Source: Pseudomonas syringae CC1557
GTDB lineage: Bacteria > Pseudomonadota > Gammaproteobacteria > Pseudomonadales > Pseudomonadaceae
NCBI RefSeq assembly: GCF_000452705.1
Contig: NZ_CP007014.1
Coordinates: 682,001-746,000 of the forward strand
Direction: 5' to 3'
DNA length: 64,000 bases
In this document: positions 25,621-35,703 of the stretch, piece after piece
Layout: each line of letters starts with the position of its first letter
Position numbering within the stretch: position 1 is the first letter of the stretch
Made by a program: the position numbers and the translations under genes
Notes under the pieces: generated by a model
The model's input: the letters and a program-made list of their open reading frames with translations, nothing else
Database searches by the model: none
What the model was told of the DNA's origin: nothing

Positions 25621-26085
25621 ATGCACTGTCCCTTCTGCGGTGCCAATGACACCAAAGTCATCGACTCCCGCCTCGTCGCCGAAGGCGAGCAAGTACGCCG
25701 CCGACGCGAATGCCTGGCCTGCGGCGAGCGCTTCACCACGTTCGAAACCGCCGAGCTGGTCTTGCCGCGCCTGATCAAGCAGGACGGCAGCCGCCAGCCT
25801 TTCGATGAAGAAAAGCTGCGTGCCGGCATGCAGCGCGCCCTTGAAAAGCGTCCGGTGAGTGTCGAGCGTCTTGAAGCGGCGCTGGCCCACATCAAGCACA
25901 AGCTGCGGGCAACGGGTGAACGTGAAGTCAAATCTTTGGTGGTTGGTGAGCTGGTCATGGGCGAGTTGCAAAAGCTCGACGAAGTGGCCTATATCCGATT
26001 TGCCTCGGTGTACCGCCGCTTTCAGGATCTCAACGAATTTCGTGAAGAAATCGACCGTCTGGCCCGCGAGCCGGGTAAGGAATGA
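25621..26085 (+). CDS. nrdR: transcriptional repressor NrdR
   Basis: A 154-residue zinc-ribbon/ATP-cone repressor of ribonucleotide reductase genes. Zinc ligands are Cys3, Cys6, Cys31 and Cys34 (CPFC and CLAC). The basic stretch RRRREC and the ATP-cone segment [19 protein letters not shown] follow. The frame is open upstream, but NrdR always begins MHCPFC. First gene of the nrdR-ribD-ribE-ribBA-ribH-nusB-thiL run; its stop overlaps the ribD start (ATGA). Confidence 0.98.
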   Translation: MHCPFCGANDTKVIDSRLVAEGEQVRRRRECLACGERFTTFETAELVLPRLIKQDGSRQPFDEEKLRAGMQRALEKRPVSVERLEAALAHIKHKLRATGEREVKSLVVGELVMGELQKLDEVAYIRFASVYRRFQDLNEFREEIDRLAREPGKE

Positions 26086-27227
26086 GTGCAGTGTTGACTG
26101 AGCAGGCCGCCCTCGACGTTCATTACATGGCTCGCGCGCTGGAACTGGCGCGCAAGGGCCTTTACTCCACACACCCCAATCCGCGAGTCGGCTGCGTCAT
26201 CGTGCGTGATGGCCAGATCGTCGGTGAGGGCTGGCATGCCCGTGCAGGCGAGCCGCATGCCGAGGTGCATGCGCTGCGTCAGGCGGGTGAGCTTGCCCGG
26301 GGCGCAACGGCTTACGTCACGCTTGAGCCGTGCAGTCATCAGGGGCGTACGCCGCCCTGTGCCGATGCCCTGGTGGATGCCGGGCTGGTGCGAGTCGTTG
26401 CCGCGATGCAGGACCCTAATCCCGAAGTCTCCGGTCGCGGACTGCTACGCCTGATGAATGCTGGCATCGGTGTTCAATGCGGCGTGCTGGAAAGCGAAGC
26501 ACGGGCGCTGAACAAAGGCTTTCTCAAGCGCATGGAAACCGGCCGGCCTTATATAAGGGTCAAGCTGGCCATGAGCCTGGATGGTCGAACTGCCATGGCC
26601 AGCGGTGAAAGCCAATGGATCACTGGCCCGGAAGCCCGCTCGGCGGTGCAACGCCTGCGCGCGCAGTCAAGTGTGGTCCTGACGGGTGCTGACACGGTGC
26701 TGGCAGACAATGCACGCCTGACCGTGCGCCCTGACGAGCTGGGGCTGGACGCAGAAATGAGTGCCTTGGCCGCCAGCCGTCCGCCGTTGCGCGTATTGAT
26801 TGACGGGCGCTTGCGTGTGCCGCTGGACGCGCCGTTCTTTCAGGCTGGCAGTGCGCTGGTCGTGACCTGTGCCGCTGCGTCAGCGCGGGGTCGTTATCAG
26901 GAAGAAGGCCACGAGATGCTCGCGCTGGCCGACAGCGCCGGTCACGTAGACCTGCGCAAGCTGATGGGCGAGCTCGCAACCCGTGGCGTCAACGAGGTCC
27001 TGGTCGAGGCCGGTCCGCGCCTGGCGGGTGCGTTTGCGCGTCTCGGGCTGGTCGACGAGTTTCAGATTTTCATCGCGGGGAAGTTTCTCGGCTCATCGGC
27101 CCGGCCGCTGCTTGACCTGCCGCTGGCGCAGATGAGTGAAGCGCTGGAGCTGAATATCGTGGAAATGCGGGCCGTCGGCAAAGACTGGCGAGTCATTGCT
27201 CTCCCTGTCTTCGCACCCGGCGTATAA
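26082..27227 (+). CDS. ribD: bifunctional riboflavin deaminase/reductase RibD
   Basis: A 381-residue enzyme carrying out the second and third steps of riboflavin synthesis: deamination of the pyrimidine intermediate, then NADPH reduction of the ribosyl side chain. The N-terminal zinc deaminase has His59, Glu61, Cys84 and Cys93 (HAEVHAL and [11 protein letters not shown]). The reductase domain (about 155-375) starts [12 protein letters not shown]. Coupled to nrdR by a 4-bp overlap. Confidence 0.98.
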   Translation: MSAVLTEQAALDVHYMARALELARKGLYSTHPNPRVGCVIVRDGQIVGEGWHARAGEPHAEVHALRQAGELARGATAYVTLEPCSHQGRTPPCADALVDAGLVRVVAAMQDPNPEVSGRGLLRLMNAGIGVQCGVLESEARALNKGFLKRMETGRPYIRVKLAMSLDGRTAMASGESQWITGPEARSAVQRLRAQSSVVLTGADTVLADNARLTVRPDELGLDAEMSALAASRPPLRVLIDGRLRVPLDAPFFQAGSALVVTCAAASARGRYQEEGHEMLALADSAGHVDLRKLMGELATRGVNEVLVEAGPRLAGAFARLGLVDEFQIFIAGKFLGSSARPLLDLPLAQMSEALELNIVEMRAVGKDWRVIALPVFAPGV

Positions 27228-27228
27228 T
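27223..27228 (+). promoter_or_regulatory. possible internal promoter -10 element before ribE
   Basis: TATAAT exactly matches the sigma-70 -10 consensus and straddles the ribD stop, 46 bp before the ribE start. No good -35 is seen at 17 bp (TTGCTC lies 20 bp upstream), so activity is uncertain. Confidence 0.3.
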
Positions 27229-27273
27229 TCCCGGCTTCGCCTAGCGCGCAGCCCCTGTTCTCCCGGAGGACCC

Positions 27274-27936
27274 ATGTTTACCGGCATTATCGAATCAATC
27301 GGCAGCATCCGCGCCCTGACCCCCAAGGGTGGCGACGTCCGCGTTTACGTGGAAACCGGCAAGCTCGACCTGAGCGACGTCAAACTCGGTGACAGCATTG
27401 CCGTGAATGGCGTGTGCCTGACCGCTGTCGAGCTGCCTGGCGACGGCTTCTGGGCAGACGTCAGTCGGGAGACCCTGACTGTTACTGCCTTTGTCGACTT
27501 GAAGAGCGGCAGTCGGGTCAATCTGGAAAAGGCCCTGACACCGACCACGCGCCTGGGTGGTCACCTGGTCAGCGGGCATGTCGACGGCGTAGGCGAAATC
27601 GTCTCCCGTGCCGAGAATGCCCGCGCCATTCAGTTCACGGTGCGTGCGCCACGTGAGCTGGCCAAATACATCGCCCACAAAGGCTCGATCACGGTCGACG
27701 GCACCAGCCTGACTGTCAACTCGGTCAACGGCGCGGAATTCGAGCTGACCATCGTGCCGCATACCTGGAGCGAAACCATCATGGCCGACTACCAGCCAGG
27801 CCGTAAGGTCAATCTGGAAGTCGACCTGCTGGCGCGTTATCTGGAGCGTCTGTTACTGGGCGACAAGGCTGCCGAGCCGGGCCACGGTACGATCACCGAA
27901 AGCTTTCTGGCCGAGAACGGCTACCTGAAATCCTGA
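27274..27936 (+). CDS. ribE: riboflavin synthase alpha subunit
   Basis: A 220-residue enzyme converting two 6,7-dimethyl-8-ribityllumazines to riboflavin plus a pyrimidinedione. Two lumazine-binding domains are seen: MFTGIIESIG with VNGVCLTA, and the duplicate GSITVDGTSLTVN with FELTIVPHT. It starts behind a CCCGGAGGA ribosome-binding site. The gene is called ribC or ribE in different Pseudomonas annotations. Confidence 0.97.
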   Translation: MFTGIIESIGSIRALTPKGGDVRVYVETGKLDLSDVKLGDSIAVNGVCLTAVELPGDGFWADVSRETLTVTAFVDLKSGSRVNLEKALTPTTRLGGHLVSGHVDGVGEIVSRAENARAIQFTVRAPRELAKYIAHKGSITVDGTSLTVNSVNGAEFELTIVPHTWSETIMADYQPGRKVNLEVDLLARYLERLLLGDKAAEPGHGTITESFLAENGYLKS

Positions 27937-27952
27937 ATCAAGGGGGTGCCGC

Positions 27953-29044
27953 GTGGCGCTCAACAGTATCGAAGAACTGGTTGAAGACATTCGCCAAGGC
28001 AAGATGGTCATCCTCATGGATGACGAAGACCGCGAGAACGAAGGCGACCTGATCATGGCCGCCGAGTGCGTGAAGCCCGAGCACATCAACTTCATGGCAC
28101 GTTTCGCCCGAGGTCTGATCTGCATGCCGATGACTCGCGAGCGCTGCGAAACCCTCAAGCTGCCCCTGATGGCGCCGCGCAACGGATCAGGTTTCGGCAC
28201 CAAGTTCACCGTTTCCATCGAAGCCGCCGAAGGCGTGACTACCGGCATCTCGGCAGCCGACCGCGCACGCACCGTGCAGGCTGCCGCCGCCAAGGACGCC
28301 AAAGCCGAAGATATCGTCAGCCCGGGGCACATTTTCCCGTTGATGGCTCAGGCCGGCGGCACCCTGGCACGCGCCGGTCACACCGAAGCAGCGTGTGATC
28401 TGGCGCGCATGGCCGGTTTCGAGCCGTCGGGCCTGATCTGCGAGGTCATGAACGACGACGGCACCATGTCGCGTCGCGCCGAACTCGAAGCATTTGCCCA
28501 GCAACACGACATCAAGATCGGTACCATCGCCGACCTGATTCACTACCGGATGATCCACGAACGTACCGTTCAGCGGATTGCCGAGCAACCGATGGACAGC
28601 GAACTGGGCAGTTTCAACCTGGTGACTTACCGCGATTCGGTCGAGGGCGATGTGCATCTGGCACTGACCCTGGGCAAGATCTGCGCAGAAGAGCCGACCC
28701 TCGTACGTGTTCATAACATGGATCCGCTGCGCGACCTGCTGATGGTCAAGCAGCCCGGCCGCTGGAGCCTGCGCGCTGCGATGCGCGCGGTTAACGAGGC
28801 CGGCAGTGGGGTAGTGCTGTTGCTGGGGCACCCTCTGGATGGCGATGTATTGCTGGCCCATATCCGCGAAACCGCCGGGCAACAACCGATCAAGACGCCG
28901 ACCACTTACAGCACGGTCGGCGCCGGTTCGCAGATCCTTCGTGACCTCGGTGTGCGCAAAATGCGCCTGATGAGTTCACCGATGAAGTTCAATGCGATAT
29001 CCGGTTTCGATCTGGAAGTTGTAGAATACGTGCCCTCCGAATAA
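27953..29044 (+). CDS. ribBA: DHBP synthase RibB with degenerate GTP cyclohydrolase II domain
   Basis: A 363-residue fusion starting at GTG. The N-terminal half (1-205) is a complete 3,4-dihydroxy-2-butanone-4-phosphate synthase (DDEDRENEGDLIMAA, then GHIFPL and HTEAACDLARMAG). The C-terminal half has the GTP cyclohydrolase II fold, but the zinc site C-x10-C-x-C and the active-site RQEGRGIG are absent, so cyclohydrolase activity is very unlikely. A separate RibA at 31262 carries those residues. The domain may be structural or regulatory. Confidence 0.96.
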   Translation: MALNSIEELVEDIRQGKMVILMDDEDRENEGDLIMAAECVKPEHINFMARFARGLICMPMTRERCETLKLPLMAPRNGSGFGTKFTVSIEAAEGVTTGISAADRARTVQAAAAKDAKAEDIVSPGHIFPLMAQAGGTLARAGHTEAACDLARMAGFEPSGLICEVMNDDGTMSRRAELEAFAQQHDIKIGTIADLIHYRMIHERTVQRIAEQPMDSELGSFNLVTYRDSVEGDVHLALTLGKICAEEPTLVRVHNMDPLRDLLMVKQPGRWSLRAAMRAVNEAGSGVVLLLGHPLDGDVLLAHIRETAGQQPIKTPTTYSTVGAGSQILRDLGVRKMRLMSSPMKFNAISGFDLEVVEYVPSE

Positions 29045-29128
29045 ATACCGGCAGGTTGGTGCGTGCGGAAGACGGTTTTTTCGCAGGTTTCGGTCTGACG
29101 GTTGCGATTCGTGGCCTAATATCCCTCA

Positions 29129-29150
29129 AAGTCCGCTTTAAGGCGGGCTT
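29129..29150 (+). terminator. weak hairpin between ribBA and ribH
   Basis: Arms AAGTCCGC and GCGGGCTT (one G-U pair) with a six-base loop, followed by GCTCTTTAAT. It could attenuate read-through into ribH. It does not resemble an FMN riboswitch. Confidence 0.35.
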
Positions 29151-29174
29151 GCTCTTTAATACGAGACTCACCGA

Positions 29175-29651
29175 ATGACCTTGAAGACCATCGAAGGTAC
29201 TTTCATCGCTCCCCAGGGCCGTTACGCTCTGGTGGTTGGCCGTTTCAACAGCTTCGTCGTGGAAAGCCTGGTTAGCGGTGCCGTTGATGCGCTGGTGCGC
29301 CACGGCGTCAGCGAAAGCGACATCACCATCATCCGCGCGCCGGGTGCTTTCGAGATTCCGCTGGTCGTGCAAAAAGTCGCTCAGCGCAGCGAGTTTTCGG
29401 CCATCGTCGCGCTGGGCGCGGTGATTCGTGGCGGTACTCCACACTTCGAATACGTCGCAGGCGAGTGCGTCAAAGGCTTGTCCCAGGTTTCCATGGAGTT
29501 CGGCATCCCAGTCGCTTTCGGCGTGTTGACGGTCGATTCGATCGAACAGGCCATCGAGCGTTCCGGCACCAAGGCCGGTAACAAGGGCGCTGAAGCTGCG
29601 CTGTCCGCCATCGAAATGGTCAGCCTGCTGTCGCAGTTGGAGGCCAAGTGA
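29175..29651 (+). CDS. ribH: 6,7-dimethyl-8-ribityllumazine synthase
   Basis: A 158-residue protein that assembles into pentamers or icosahedra. It condenses dihydroxybutanone phosphate with the pyrimidine intermediate. Motifs: [38 protein letters not shown] (catalytic His) and [10 protein letters not shown]. The length is standard. Its stop overlaps the nusB start. Confidence 0.98.
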   Translation: MTLKTIEGTFIAPQGRYALVVGRFNSFVVESLVSGAVDALVRHGVSESDITIIRAPGAFEIPLVVQKVAQRSEFSAIVALGAVIRGGTPHFEYVAGECVKGLSQVSMEFGIPVAFGVLTVDSIEQAIERSGTKAGNKGAEAALSAIEMVSLLSQLEAK

Positions 29652-30145
29652 TTTCCGACGATACCGACCAGTTCAACCCACGTGACGCCAAAGCGCCGGA
29701 AATCGCCAAAGGCAAGAGCGCCAAACGTCGCGAAGCGCGGCAGATGGCAACTCAGGCCCTGTACCAACGGCACATGGCTGGCCACGCGTTGAACGAAATC
29801 GAAGCACAGTTTCGTGTCGACAATGATTTCAGCAACGTTGACGGCACTTACTTCCGTGAGCTGCTGCACGGTGTGGCGACCAACCAGACCGAAATCGACG
29901 CTGCTCTGGCACCTTGCCTTGATCTGACCATCGAAGAACTCGACCCGATCGAGCTGGCGGTACTGCGCCTGTCCACCTTCGAACTGCTCAAGCGCATCGA
30001 CGTGCCTTATCGCGTGGTGATCAACGAAGGCATCGAGCTGGCGAAAGTCTACGGCTCCACTGACGGCCACAAGTTCGTCAATGGTGTGCTGGACAAGCTG
30101 GCACCGCGCCTGCGTGAGGTCGAAGTGAAGGCCCACAAGCGCTGA
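29648..30145 (+). CDS. nusB: transcription antitermination factor NusB
   Basis: A 165-residue all-helical RNA-binding protein that with NusE binds boxA for rRNA antitermination. It starts at a GTG overlapping the ribH stop; an N-terminal tail of about 25 residues precedes the core ([17 protein letters not shown]). Conserved C-terminal segments include [15 protein letters not shown] and [27 protein letters not shown] in adjoining positions. The rib-nusB-thiL order is typical of gammaproteobacteria. Confidence 0.97.
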   Translation: MISDDTDQFNPRDAKAPEIAKGKSAKRREARQMATQALYQRHMAGHALNEIEAQFRVDNDFSNVDGTYFRELLHGVATNQTEIDAALAPCLDLTIEELDPIELAVLRLSTFELLKRIDVPYRVVINEGIELAKVYGSTDGHKFVNGVLDKLAPRLREVEVKAHKR

Positions 30146-30161
30146 TTCGCGCCTGACCTTC

Positions 30162-31139
30162 ATGGGAGAGTTCGAGCTGATCCGCAATTACTTCGCCGCC
30201 GCGCCCTGTGCGCAGGCGGGAGAAGAAGTTGCGCTGGGGATCGGCGACGACTGCGCGCTGCTGGCGTTGCCGCCCGGCGAGCAGTTGGCGATCTCGACCG
30301 ACACCCTGGTTGCCGGGGTGCATTTTCCCGATATCTGCGACCCTTTTCTGCTCGGCCAGCGTGCCCTGGCAGTGTCTGCCAGTGATCTGGCGGCCATGGG
30401 CGCTCGCCCGATTGCCTTTACCCTTGCCTTGACCCTGCCGCACGTCGATTCCGACTGGCTGCAGGCATTCGCGCGTGGTCTGAACCAGATGGCGCAAGGC
30501 TGTGCGCTGCGCCTGATTGGCGGTGATACCACCCGTGGTCCGCTTAGCCTGACGATGACGGTTTTTGGCAGTCTGCCCACCGGGCTTGCCCTGACCCGCA
30601 GCGGCGCTCGCGAAGGCGATCTGTTGTGTGTCGGCGGCGCGCTCGGCGAGGCTGCTGGAGCATTGCCACTGGTATTGAATCAGCTTAGCGCCGAGGCTTC
30701 GATTGCCGCGCCTTTACTGGCCCGCTACTGGTCGCCACAACCGCAGTTGGCGCTGGGCCAGGCCTTGCGCGGCAGGGCTACATCGGCACTGGATATCTCC
30801 GACGGTCTGCTCGCGGACTGCGGGCATATCGCCCGTGCTTCGGGTGTGCGTCTGCTGATCGAACGCGACAGGTTACCTATATCGGAGCCACTGCTGGCGC
30901 TGCTCGGTCTGCAGGTCGCGCAGCAAGCAGCACTGAGTGGCGGTGACGATTACATTCTGGCGTTCACCTTGCCATCCGCGCAGATGCCCGGTTTGCAGGC
31001 TGCCGGCTGGCCCGTGCATGTGATTGGGCGGGTGGAAGCCGGGCAGGGCGTGGTCTTGCTCGACAGTGCCGGTAACGACATCACGCCCGATACGCGCGGC
31101 TATCAGCATTTCGGCAGCGCGGCGTGCAGGGACAGCTAA
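30162..31139 (+). CDS. thiL: thiamine-monophosphate kinase
   Basis: A 325-residue ATP-dependent kinase forming thiamine pyrophosphate. Family motifs: IGDDCALL near residue 27, STDTLVAGVHF, SDLAAMGA, IGGDTTRGPL and LDISDGL. It starts at ATG 17 bp after nusB. In the P. aeruginosa arrangement I recall, pgpA follows thiL; here the next gene is ribA only 122 bp away, so pgpA is not at this locus. Confidence 0.96.
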   Translation: MGEFELIRNYFAAAPCAQAGEEVALGIGDDCALLALPPGEQLAISTDTLVAGVHFPDICDPFLLGQRALAVSASDLAAMGARPIAFTLALTLPHVDSDWLQAFARGLNQMAQGCALRLIGGDTTRGPLSLTMTVFGSLPTGLALTRSGAREGDLLCVGGALGEAAGALPLVLNQLSAEASIAAPLLARYWSPQPQLALGQALRGRATSALDISDGLLADCGHIARASGVRLLIERDRLPISEPLLALLGLQVAQQAALSGGDDYILAFTLPSAQMPGLQAAGWPVHVIGRVEAGQGVVLLDSAGNDITPDTRGYQHFGSAACRDS

Positions 31140-31261
31140 AGTCTATGCATCGAACTTTATGATCTAAATGCCCGAGAATTCGCGCTGAGCGTCCGTAAGA
31201 ACCTGCTGTTACAATGTGAGTCTTGCGAATTTCCAGCCTTCATACTGATCAGGAGCACCCG

Positions 31262-31879
31262 GTGCCCGTCGTATTTGTTGCCGCTTCCAAGCTGCCTACA
31301 CCCTTTGCAGAATTTGCCATGCACGGCTTTATCGAGTCGGCAACCGGCCGTGAACATGTTGTCCTGAGTCTGGGTGACGTCGCGGATGGCGCACCGGTTC
31401 TTGGTCGTGTGCATTCCGAGTGCCTGACAGGCGACGCGCTGTTCAGCCAGCGTTGCGATTGCGGCTCCCAGCTTGAAGCAGCCTTGCGCGCCATCGCCAC
31501 CGAGGGCCGCGGCATATTGCTGTATCTGCGTCAGGAAGGCCGCGGTATTGGCCTGATGAACAAGATCCGCGCCTATGAGTTGCAGGACGGTGGTGCCGAT
31601 ACCGTCGAGGCTAATGAGCGTCTGGGCTTTGCTGCCGATCAACGTGATTACGCGATCTGCCTGCCGATGCTTCAGCATCTGGGGGTCCAGTCGCTGCGCC
31701 TGATGACCAATAACCCACGCAAGGTCAAAGCGCTGACCGACATGGGCATCAAGGTTTCCGAGCGAGTGCCGCTGCACACCGGACAAAACCCGCATAATCG
31801 ACTTTATCTGGCGACCAAGGCCGGCAAGCTGGGACATATGATGGGCAATGAGCATCAGAGCGAGGTCGGTCCGGCGTGA
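31262..31879 (+). CDS. ribA: GTP cyclohydrolase II
   Basis: A 205-residue enzyme for the first committed step of riboflavin synthesis. The zinc site is C54-x10-C65-x-C67 ([17 protein letters not shown]), followed by [13 protein letters not shown] and the GTP-binding [19 protein letters not shown] at 31223 opens the frame, but a GTG at 31262 lies six bases after AGGAG and yields the standard N-terminus [13 protein letters not shown]. It supplies the activity missing from RibBA. Confidence 0.97.
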   Translation: MPVVFVAASKLPTPFAEFAMHGFIESATGREHVVLSLGDVADGAPVLGRVHSECLTGDALFSQRCDCGSQLEAALRAIATEGRGILLYLRQEGRGIGLMNKIRAYELQDGGADTVEANERLGFAADQRDYAICLPMLQHLGVQSLRLMTNNPRKVKALTDMGIKVSERVPLHTGQNPHNRLYLATKAGKLGHMMGNEHQSEVGPA

Positions 31880-32289
31880 CACGCAGTGAGGTTCGTCAAA
31901 AGCTGGAAATGGCATGGTGGCGCCAACTGGGGCTGACCTTGGCACCACTGCTGGTGGTCTGTCTGTTTTTTGGCTCCAGCGAACCGCTCATTCCAGTGCT
32001 GGCGATGCCGCTGTTCATCGCCGGTATCGGCTCGATGTTCGTCAGCGTGAAGCCGTTCGGGGTCTACAAGCGCGCATTGGCGGTTACTCAGGCTTCAATC
32101 GATACGCCTGAAGAGCCTGCGGCCTGGATCAGGCTCGCCGCAGTCCGTCGTTTTGCCTTTCTGGCTGCCGGGCTCCCCGCGTGGATCGCCGCTGTCGCTG
32201 TGCTGTTCGGCCTGCACCCGCTACCTGTCTGCCTGCTGGCGTTTTCCAGCGTGGTGCTGCTTTACCTGTATCGGCTTCCGACAGCCTGA
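31876..32289 (+). CDS. hypothetical inner-membrane protein
   Basis: A 137-residue protein starting at a GTG that overlaps the ribA stop. It has three or four hydrophobic segments (about 18-55, with a short break, 90-112 and 114-133). This corresponds in position to an uncharacterised membrane gene next to ribA in other pseudomonads (recollection). No catalytic motif is seen. Converges on dxs. Confidence 0.75.
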   Translation: MTRSEVRQKLEMAWWRQLGLTLAPLLVVCLFFGSSEPLIPVLAMPLFIAGIGSMFVSVKPFGVYKRALAVTQASIDTPEEPAAWIRLAAVRRFAFLAAGLPAWIAAVAVLFGLHPLPVCLLAFSSVVLLYLYRLPTA

Positions 32290-32415
32290 CGCTGATGGGC
32301 GTTCCCACGCCCTTCGGCAGAAGCCTGAAAGCCCTGTATTCCGGGCTCTCCCTCTCCATGACGTGTGTATAACGATGACTGCGGGAGCGTGAGGACCGAG
32401 AGGTTTCCGGGCGTA

Positions 32416-34311
32416 TCAGCCGATCAACACCAATCGCTCATTGATCGCGGCTTCAATTCCTTCTGCATTCAGCCCGCACTCGGCCAGCATCTGCGCGGGT
32501 TTGGCATGCTCGACATAAACGTCCGGCAAGCCCAGGTGAAGCACTGACTTGAGGATGTTGGCACGGGCCAGGAACTCGCTGACCGCCGCACCTGCGCCGC
32601 CCATCACTGCATTCTCTTCCAGGGTGACCAGCAGTTCGTGATTGGCGGCTGCTTCGCGCACCAGTGTCTCGTCCAGCGGTTTGACGAAACGCATGTCGAT
32701 AACGGTCGCATCCAGCTTTTCGGCAACCACCATGGCCTCGGTCAGTTGCACACCGAACACCAGTATCGCAACACCCTGGCCTTGTCGACGCACGACGCCC
32801 TTGCCGATTTCGACCGGGTCAAGGTTGGCATCAATCAGCGCATTCGGGCCGGTGCCACGCGGGTAGCGCACTGCCGCAGGTCCGTTGTGCAGGTAGCCGG
32901 TGCTGAGTAACTTGCGCAGCTCGTTTTCATCACTCGGTGTCATCACAACGATGCCAGGGATGCAGCGCAGGAAAGACAGATCGAAGCTGCCCGCGTGAGT
33001 CGGGCCGTCTTCGCCGACCAGTCCGGCGCGGTCGATGGCGAACAGTACGTCGAGGTTCTGCACCGCGACGTCATGCACCAACTGGTCGTAACCCCGTTGC
33101 AGGAAGGTCGAATAGATCGCTACAACCGGCTTGCTGCCTTCACACGCCATACCCGCCGCCAGTGTCACGGCGTGCTGTTCGGCGATGGCGACGTCGAAGT
33201 AACGCTCGGGGAAGCGCTCGCTGAACGCCACCAGGTCCGACCCTTCTTTCATGGCAGGCGTAATGCCCACCAGGCGAGCATCGGCTTCAGCCATGTCGCA
33301 GATCCATTGGCCGAACACGCCGGAATACTTCGGTGCGCTGATTTTCTTCTGAACGCTGACCGGCGCATTCACGGGTTCAAGCTTGGTGATTGCGTGGTAG
33401 CCAATCGGGTCGACTTCTGCCGGAGCGAAGCCTTTGCCTTTCTTGGTCACGACGTGCAAAAACTGCGGGCCTTTCAGATCACGCATGTTGCGCAGCGTGG
33501 CGATGAGGGTCGGCAGGTCGTGGCCATCGATAGGGCCGATGTAGTTCCAGCCCAGCTCTTCGAAAAGCGTACCGGGGACCAGCATGCCCTTGGCGTACTC
33601 TTCGGTGCGCCGCGCGATTTCCCAAGCACCCGGCAGGCGCGAGAGCACCTTCTTGCTGCCTTCACGCATGCTGGTGTAGGTGCGGCTGGAGAGAATCTTG
33701 GCCAGATAGTTCGACAGCCCGCCGACGTTGCGCGAGATCGACATATCGTTGTCATTGAGAATGACCAGCATGTCGGCCGCCACTTCCGGCGCGTGATTCA
33801 GCGCCTCGAATGCCATGCCGGCAGTCAGCGCGCCGTCGCCGATGACTGCGATGGATTTACGCTCGCTGCCTTGCAGGCGCGAGGCAATCGCCATGCCCAG
33901 AGCAGCACTGATTGACGTACTGGAATGGCCGACGCCAAAGGTGTCGTATTCACTCTCGCTGCGTCGCGGGAAAGCAGCAACACCGTCCTTTTGGCGCAGC
34001 GTGGACATGCGCGCACGACGGCCGGTCAGGATTTTGTGCGGATACGCCTGATGACCCACGTCCCACACCAGACGGTCATCTGGCGTATCGAACACGTAAT
34101 GCAGGGCAATGGTCAGCTCGATGACCCCAAGGCCGGCGCCGAAATGCCCGCCGGTCTGGCCAACGGAATACAGCAATTCCAGGCGCAGTTCATCGGCCAG
34201 GGTTTCCAGCTCGGCTTCACCCAGACGGCGCAGGCCTTCCGGTGTGTCAGCACGGTCGAGCAGCGGAGTAACCGGGCGCTCGCGGGGGATGTCTTTGAAC
34301 GTCGTGGGCAT
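32416..34311 (-). CDS. dxs: 1-deoxy-D-xylulose-5-phosphate synthase
   Basis: A 631-residue thiamine-pyrophosphate enzyme joining pyruvate and glyceraldehyde-3-phosphate, the entry step of the MEP isoprenoid pathway. Motifs: [14 protein letters not shown], the TPP-binding [15 protein letters not shown] and NDNDMSIS, and the transketolase C-terminal segment [15 protein letters not shown]. Full length. Last gene of xseB-ispA-dxs, 160 bp after ispA. Confidence 0.98.
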   Translation of the reverse strand: MPTTFKDIPRERPVTPLLDRADTPEGLRRLGEAELETLADELRLELLYSVGQTGGHFGAGLGVIELTIALHYVFDTPDDRLVWDVGHQAYPHKILTGRRARMSTLRQKDGVAAFPRRSESEYDTFGVGHSSTSISAALGMAIASRLQGSERKSIAVIGDGALTAGMAFEALNHAPEVAADMLVILNDNDMSISRNVGGLSNYLAKILSSRTYTSMREGSKKVLSRLPGAWEIARRTEEYAKGMLVPGTLFEELGWNYIGPIDGHDLPTLIATLRNMRDLKGPQFLHVVTKKGKGFAPAEVDPIGYHAITKLEPVNAPVSVQKKISAPKYSGVFGQWICDMAEADARLVGITPAMKEGSDLVAFSERFPERYFDVAIAEQHAVTLAAGMACEGSKPVVAIYSTFLQRGYDQLVHDVAVQNLDVLFAIDRAGLVGEDGPTHAGSFDLSFLRCIPGIVVMTPSDENELRKLLSTGYLHNGPAAVRYPRGTGPNALIDANLDPVEIGKGVVRRQGQGVAILVFGVQLTEAMVVAEKLDATVIDMRFVKPLDETLVREAAANHELLVTLEENAVMGGAGAAVSEFLARANILKSVLHLGLPDVYVEHAKPAQMLAECGLNAEGIEAAINERLVLIG

Positions 34312-34471
34312 CAGGCGAATCGTTATAAGTAAAAGAGGCGGCAGTTTACCTTATGCATCGCAAGCTGCCCATGAAGTGAGTCAGTGGATAGTCCGTCTGC
34401 TCACACGCTTGGTGACTGAGACCTGATGAACCCTGGTTGATTCATCGCAATTCTGATGTCGATGATTGCCT

Positions 34472-35359
34472 TCAGTGGCGGCGTTCGACGATGTAGCGTG
34501 CCAGTTCGCGCAGCGGCTCGGCCGTGGTGCCGAAGTCAGCCAGTGCCTCCAGTGCCTGATCGCGCAATTCGAGGGCATAGCCCTTGGCCGCTTCCAGTCC
34601 GATCAGCGCGGGGTAGGTCGGCTTGTCACGCGCCATATCAGCGCCTTGGCGTTTGCCAAGCGTTGCCGTATCGCTTTCGACGTCGAGAATGTCATCCTGG
34701 ACCTGAAAAGCCAAACCGATCGCGCGCGCATAAACCTGCAAGGCGTCCAGCCGGGGCTGATCAGACTGACCGCTGGCCAGCGCGCCAAGCCTGACACTGG
34801 CTTCGATCAGCGCACCGGTCTTGTGGCGATGCATGTATTCCAGCGCGGCCTGATCCAGCTTCAGCCCCACCGAACCCAGATCAATTGCCTGCCCGCCCAC
34901 CATCCCGGCCGGGCCAGCGGCGGCAGCCAATGTGCTGACCATCTGCAAGCGGGTCTCGGCATCGCGTGAATTCAGGTGCGGGGCGAGCAGGGCGGTGAAC
35001 GCCAGGCTTTGCAGGCCATCGCCAGCAAGGATCGCGCAGGCTTCATCGAAGGCTTTGTGCGTGGTGGGCTGGCCGCGACGCAGATCGTCATCGTCCATCG
35101 CCGGCAAATCGTCGTGTACCAGCGAATAGGCATGGATCAGCTCAACCGCGCAGGCTGCACCGTTGGCGTCTTGAGCCACGCCGCCCAACGCTTCGCAGGC
35201 TGCATAGGCGAGCAATGGACGCACGCGCTTGCCGCCGTTCATCACGCTGTAGCGCATGGCTTCATAGAGGCGCGTCAGCTCAGGACTTGGTGCCTGAAAC
35301 AGACCTTCGAGCGCTGCGTTCACACGAATCTGGCTCTGCGCCTGATAGCTCGCAATCAT
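34472..35359 (-). CDS. ispA: farnesyl diphosphate synthase
   Basis: A 295-residue trans-prenyltransferase. The first aspartate-rich motif is [14 protein letters not shown] and the second is [18 protein letters not shown] and the VHDDLP region complete the active site. It makes farnesyl diphosphate from IPP and DMAPP/GPP. The start overlaps the xseB stop by 4 bp (ATGA). Confidence 0.98.
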
Positions 35360-35601
35360 TCGGGGAGTTCCGCATCGTCGAACGGCTCTTCGGTCAGCTC
35401 GCCATCGCGCTCCAGCAGCACCTGAACCTTCTGCTCGGCCTGGGTCAGGGCACTCTGGCAGTCGCGAGTCAGGCGTACACCTTGCTCGAAAGCGGTCAGA
35501 GAGTCTTCCAGAGACAATTCGCCATTCTCCAGGCGCTCTACCAGCGCTTGCAGATCAGCGAGGGACTGTTCGAAATCCAGTGCAGCTTTCTTGCGGGCCA
35601 T
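35356..35601 (-). CDS. xseB: exodeoxyribonuclease VII small subunit
   Basis: An 81-residue helical protein ([29 protein letters not shown]) that binds the XseA large subunit in the single-strand nuclease. The start at 35601 gives [10 protein letters not shown]; the longer frame has no support. Overlaps ispA, the usual arrangement. Confidence 0.96.
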
Positions 35602-35703
35602 GGGGGCATTTCCGGTAGAGGTTAAACCGCGCGACACTAGCAGAGCGGCGGCTCTGGGGCAAATCAAGGCGATGGATCTGTGCCATGGCAGTGGCGCGCA
35701 GGA

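Noticed and set aside
27240..29174. FMN riboswitch in the riboflavin gene block
   Set aside because: No conserved RFN element core could be found upstream of ribE, ribBA or ribH; only a weak hairpin lies before ribH.
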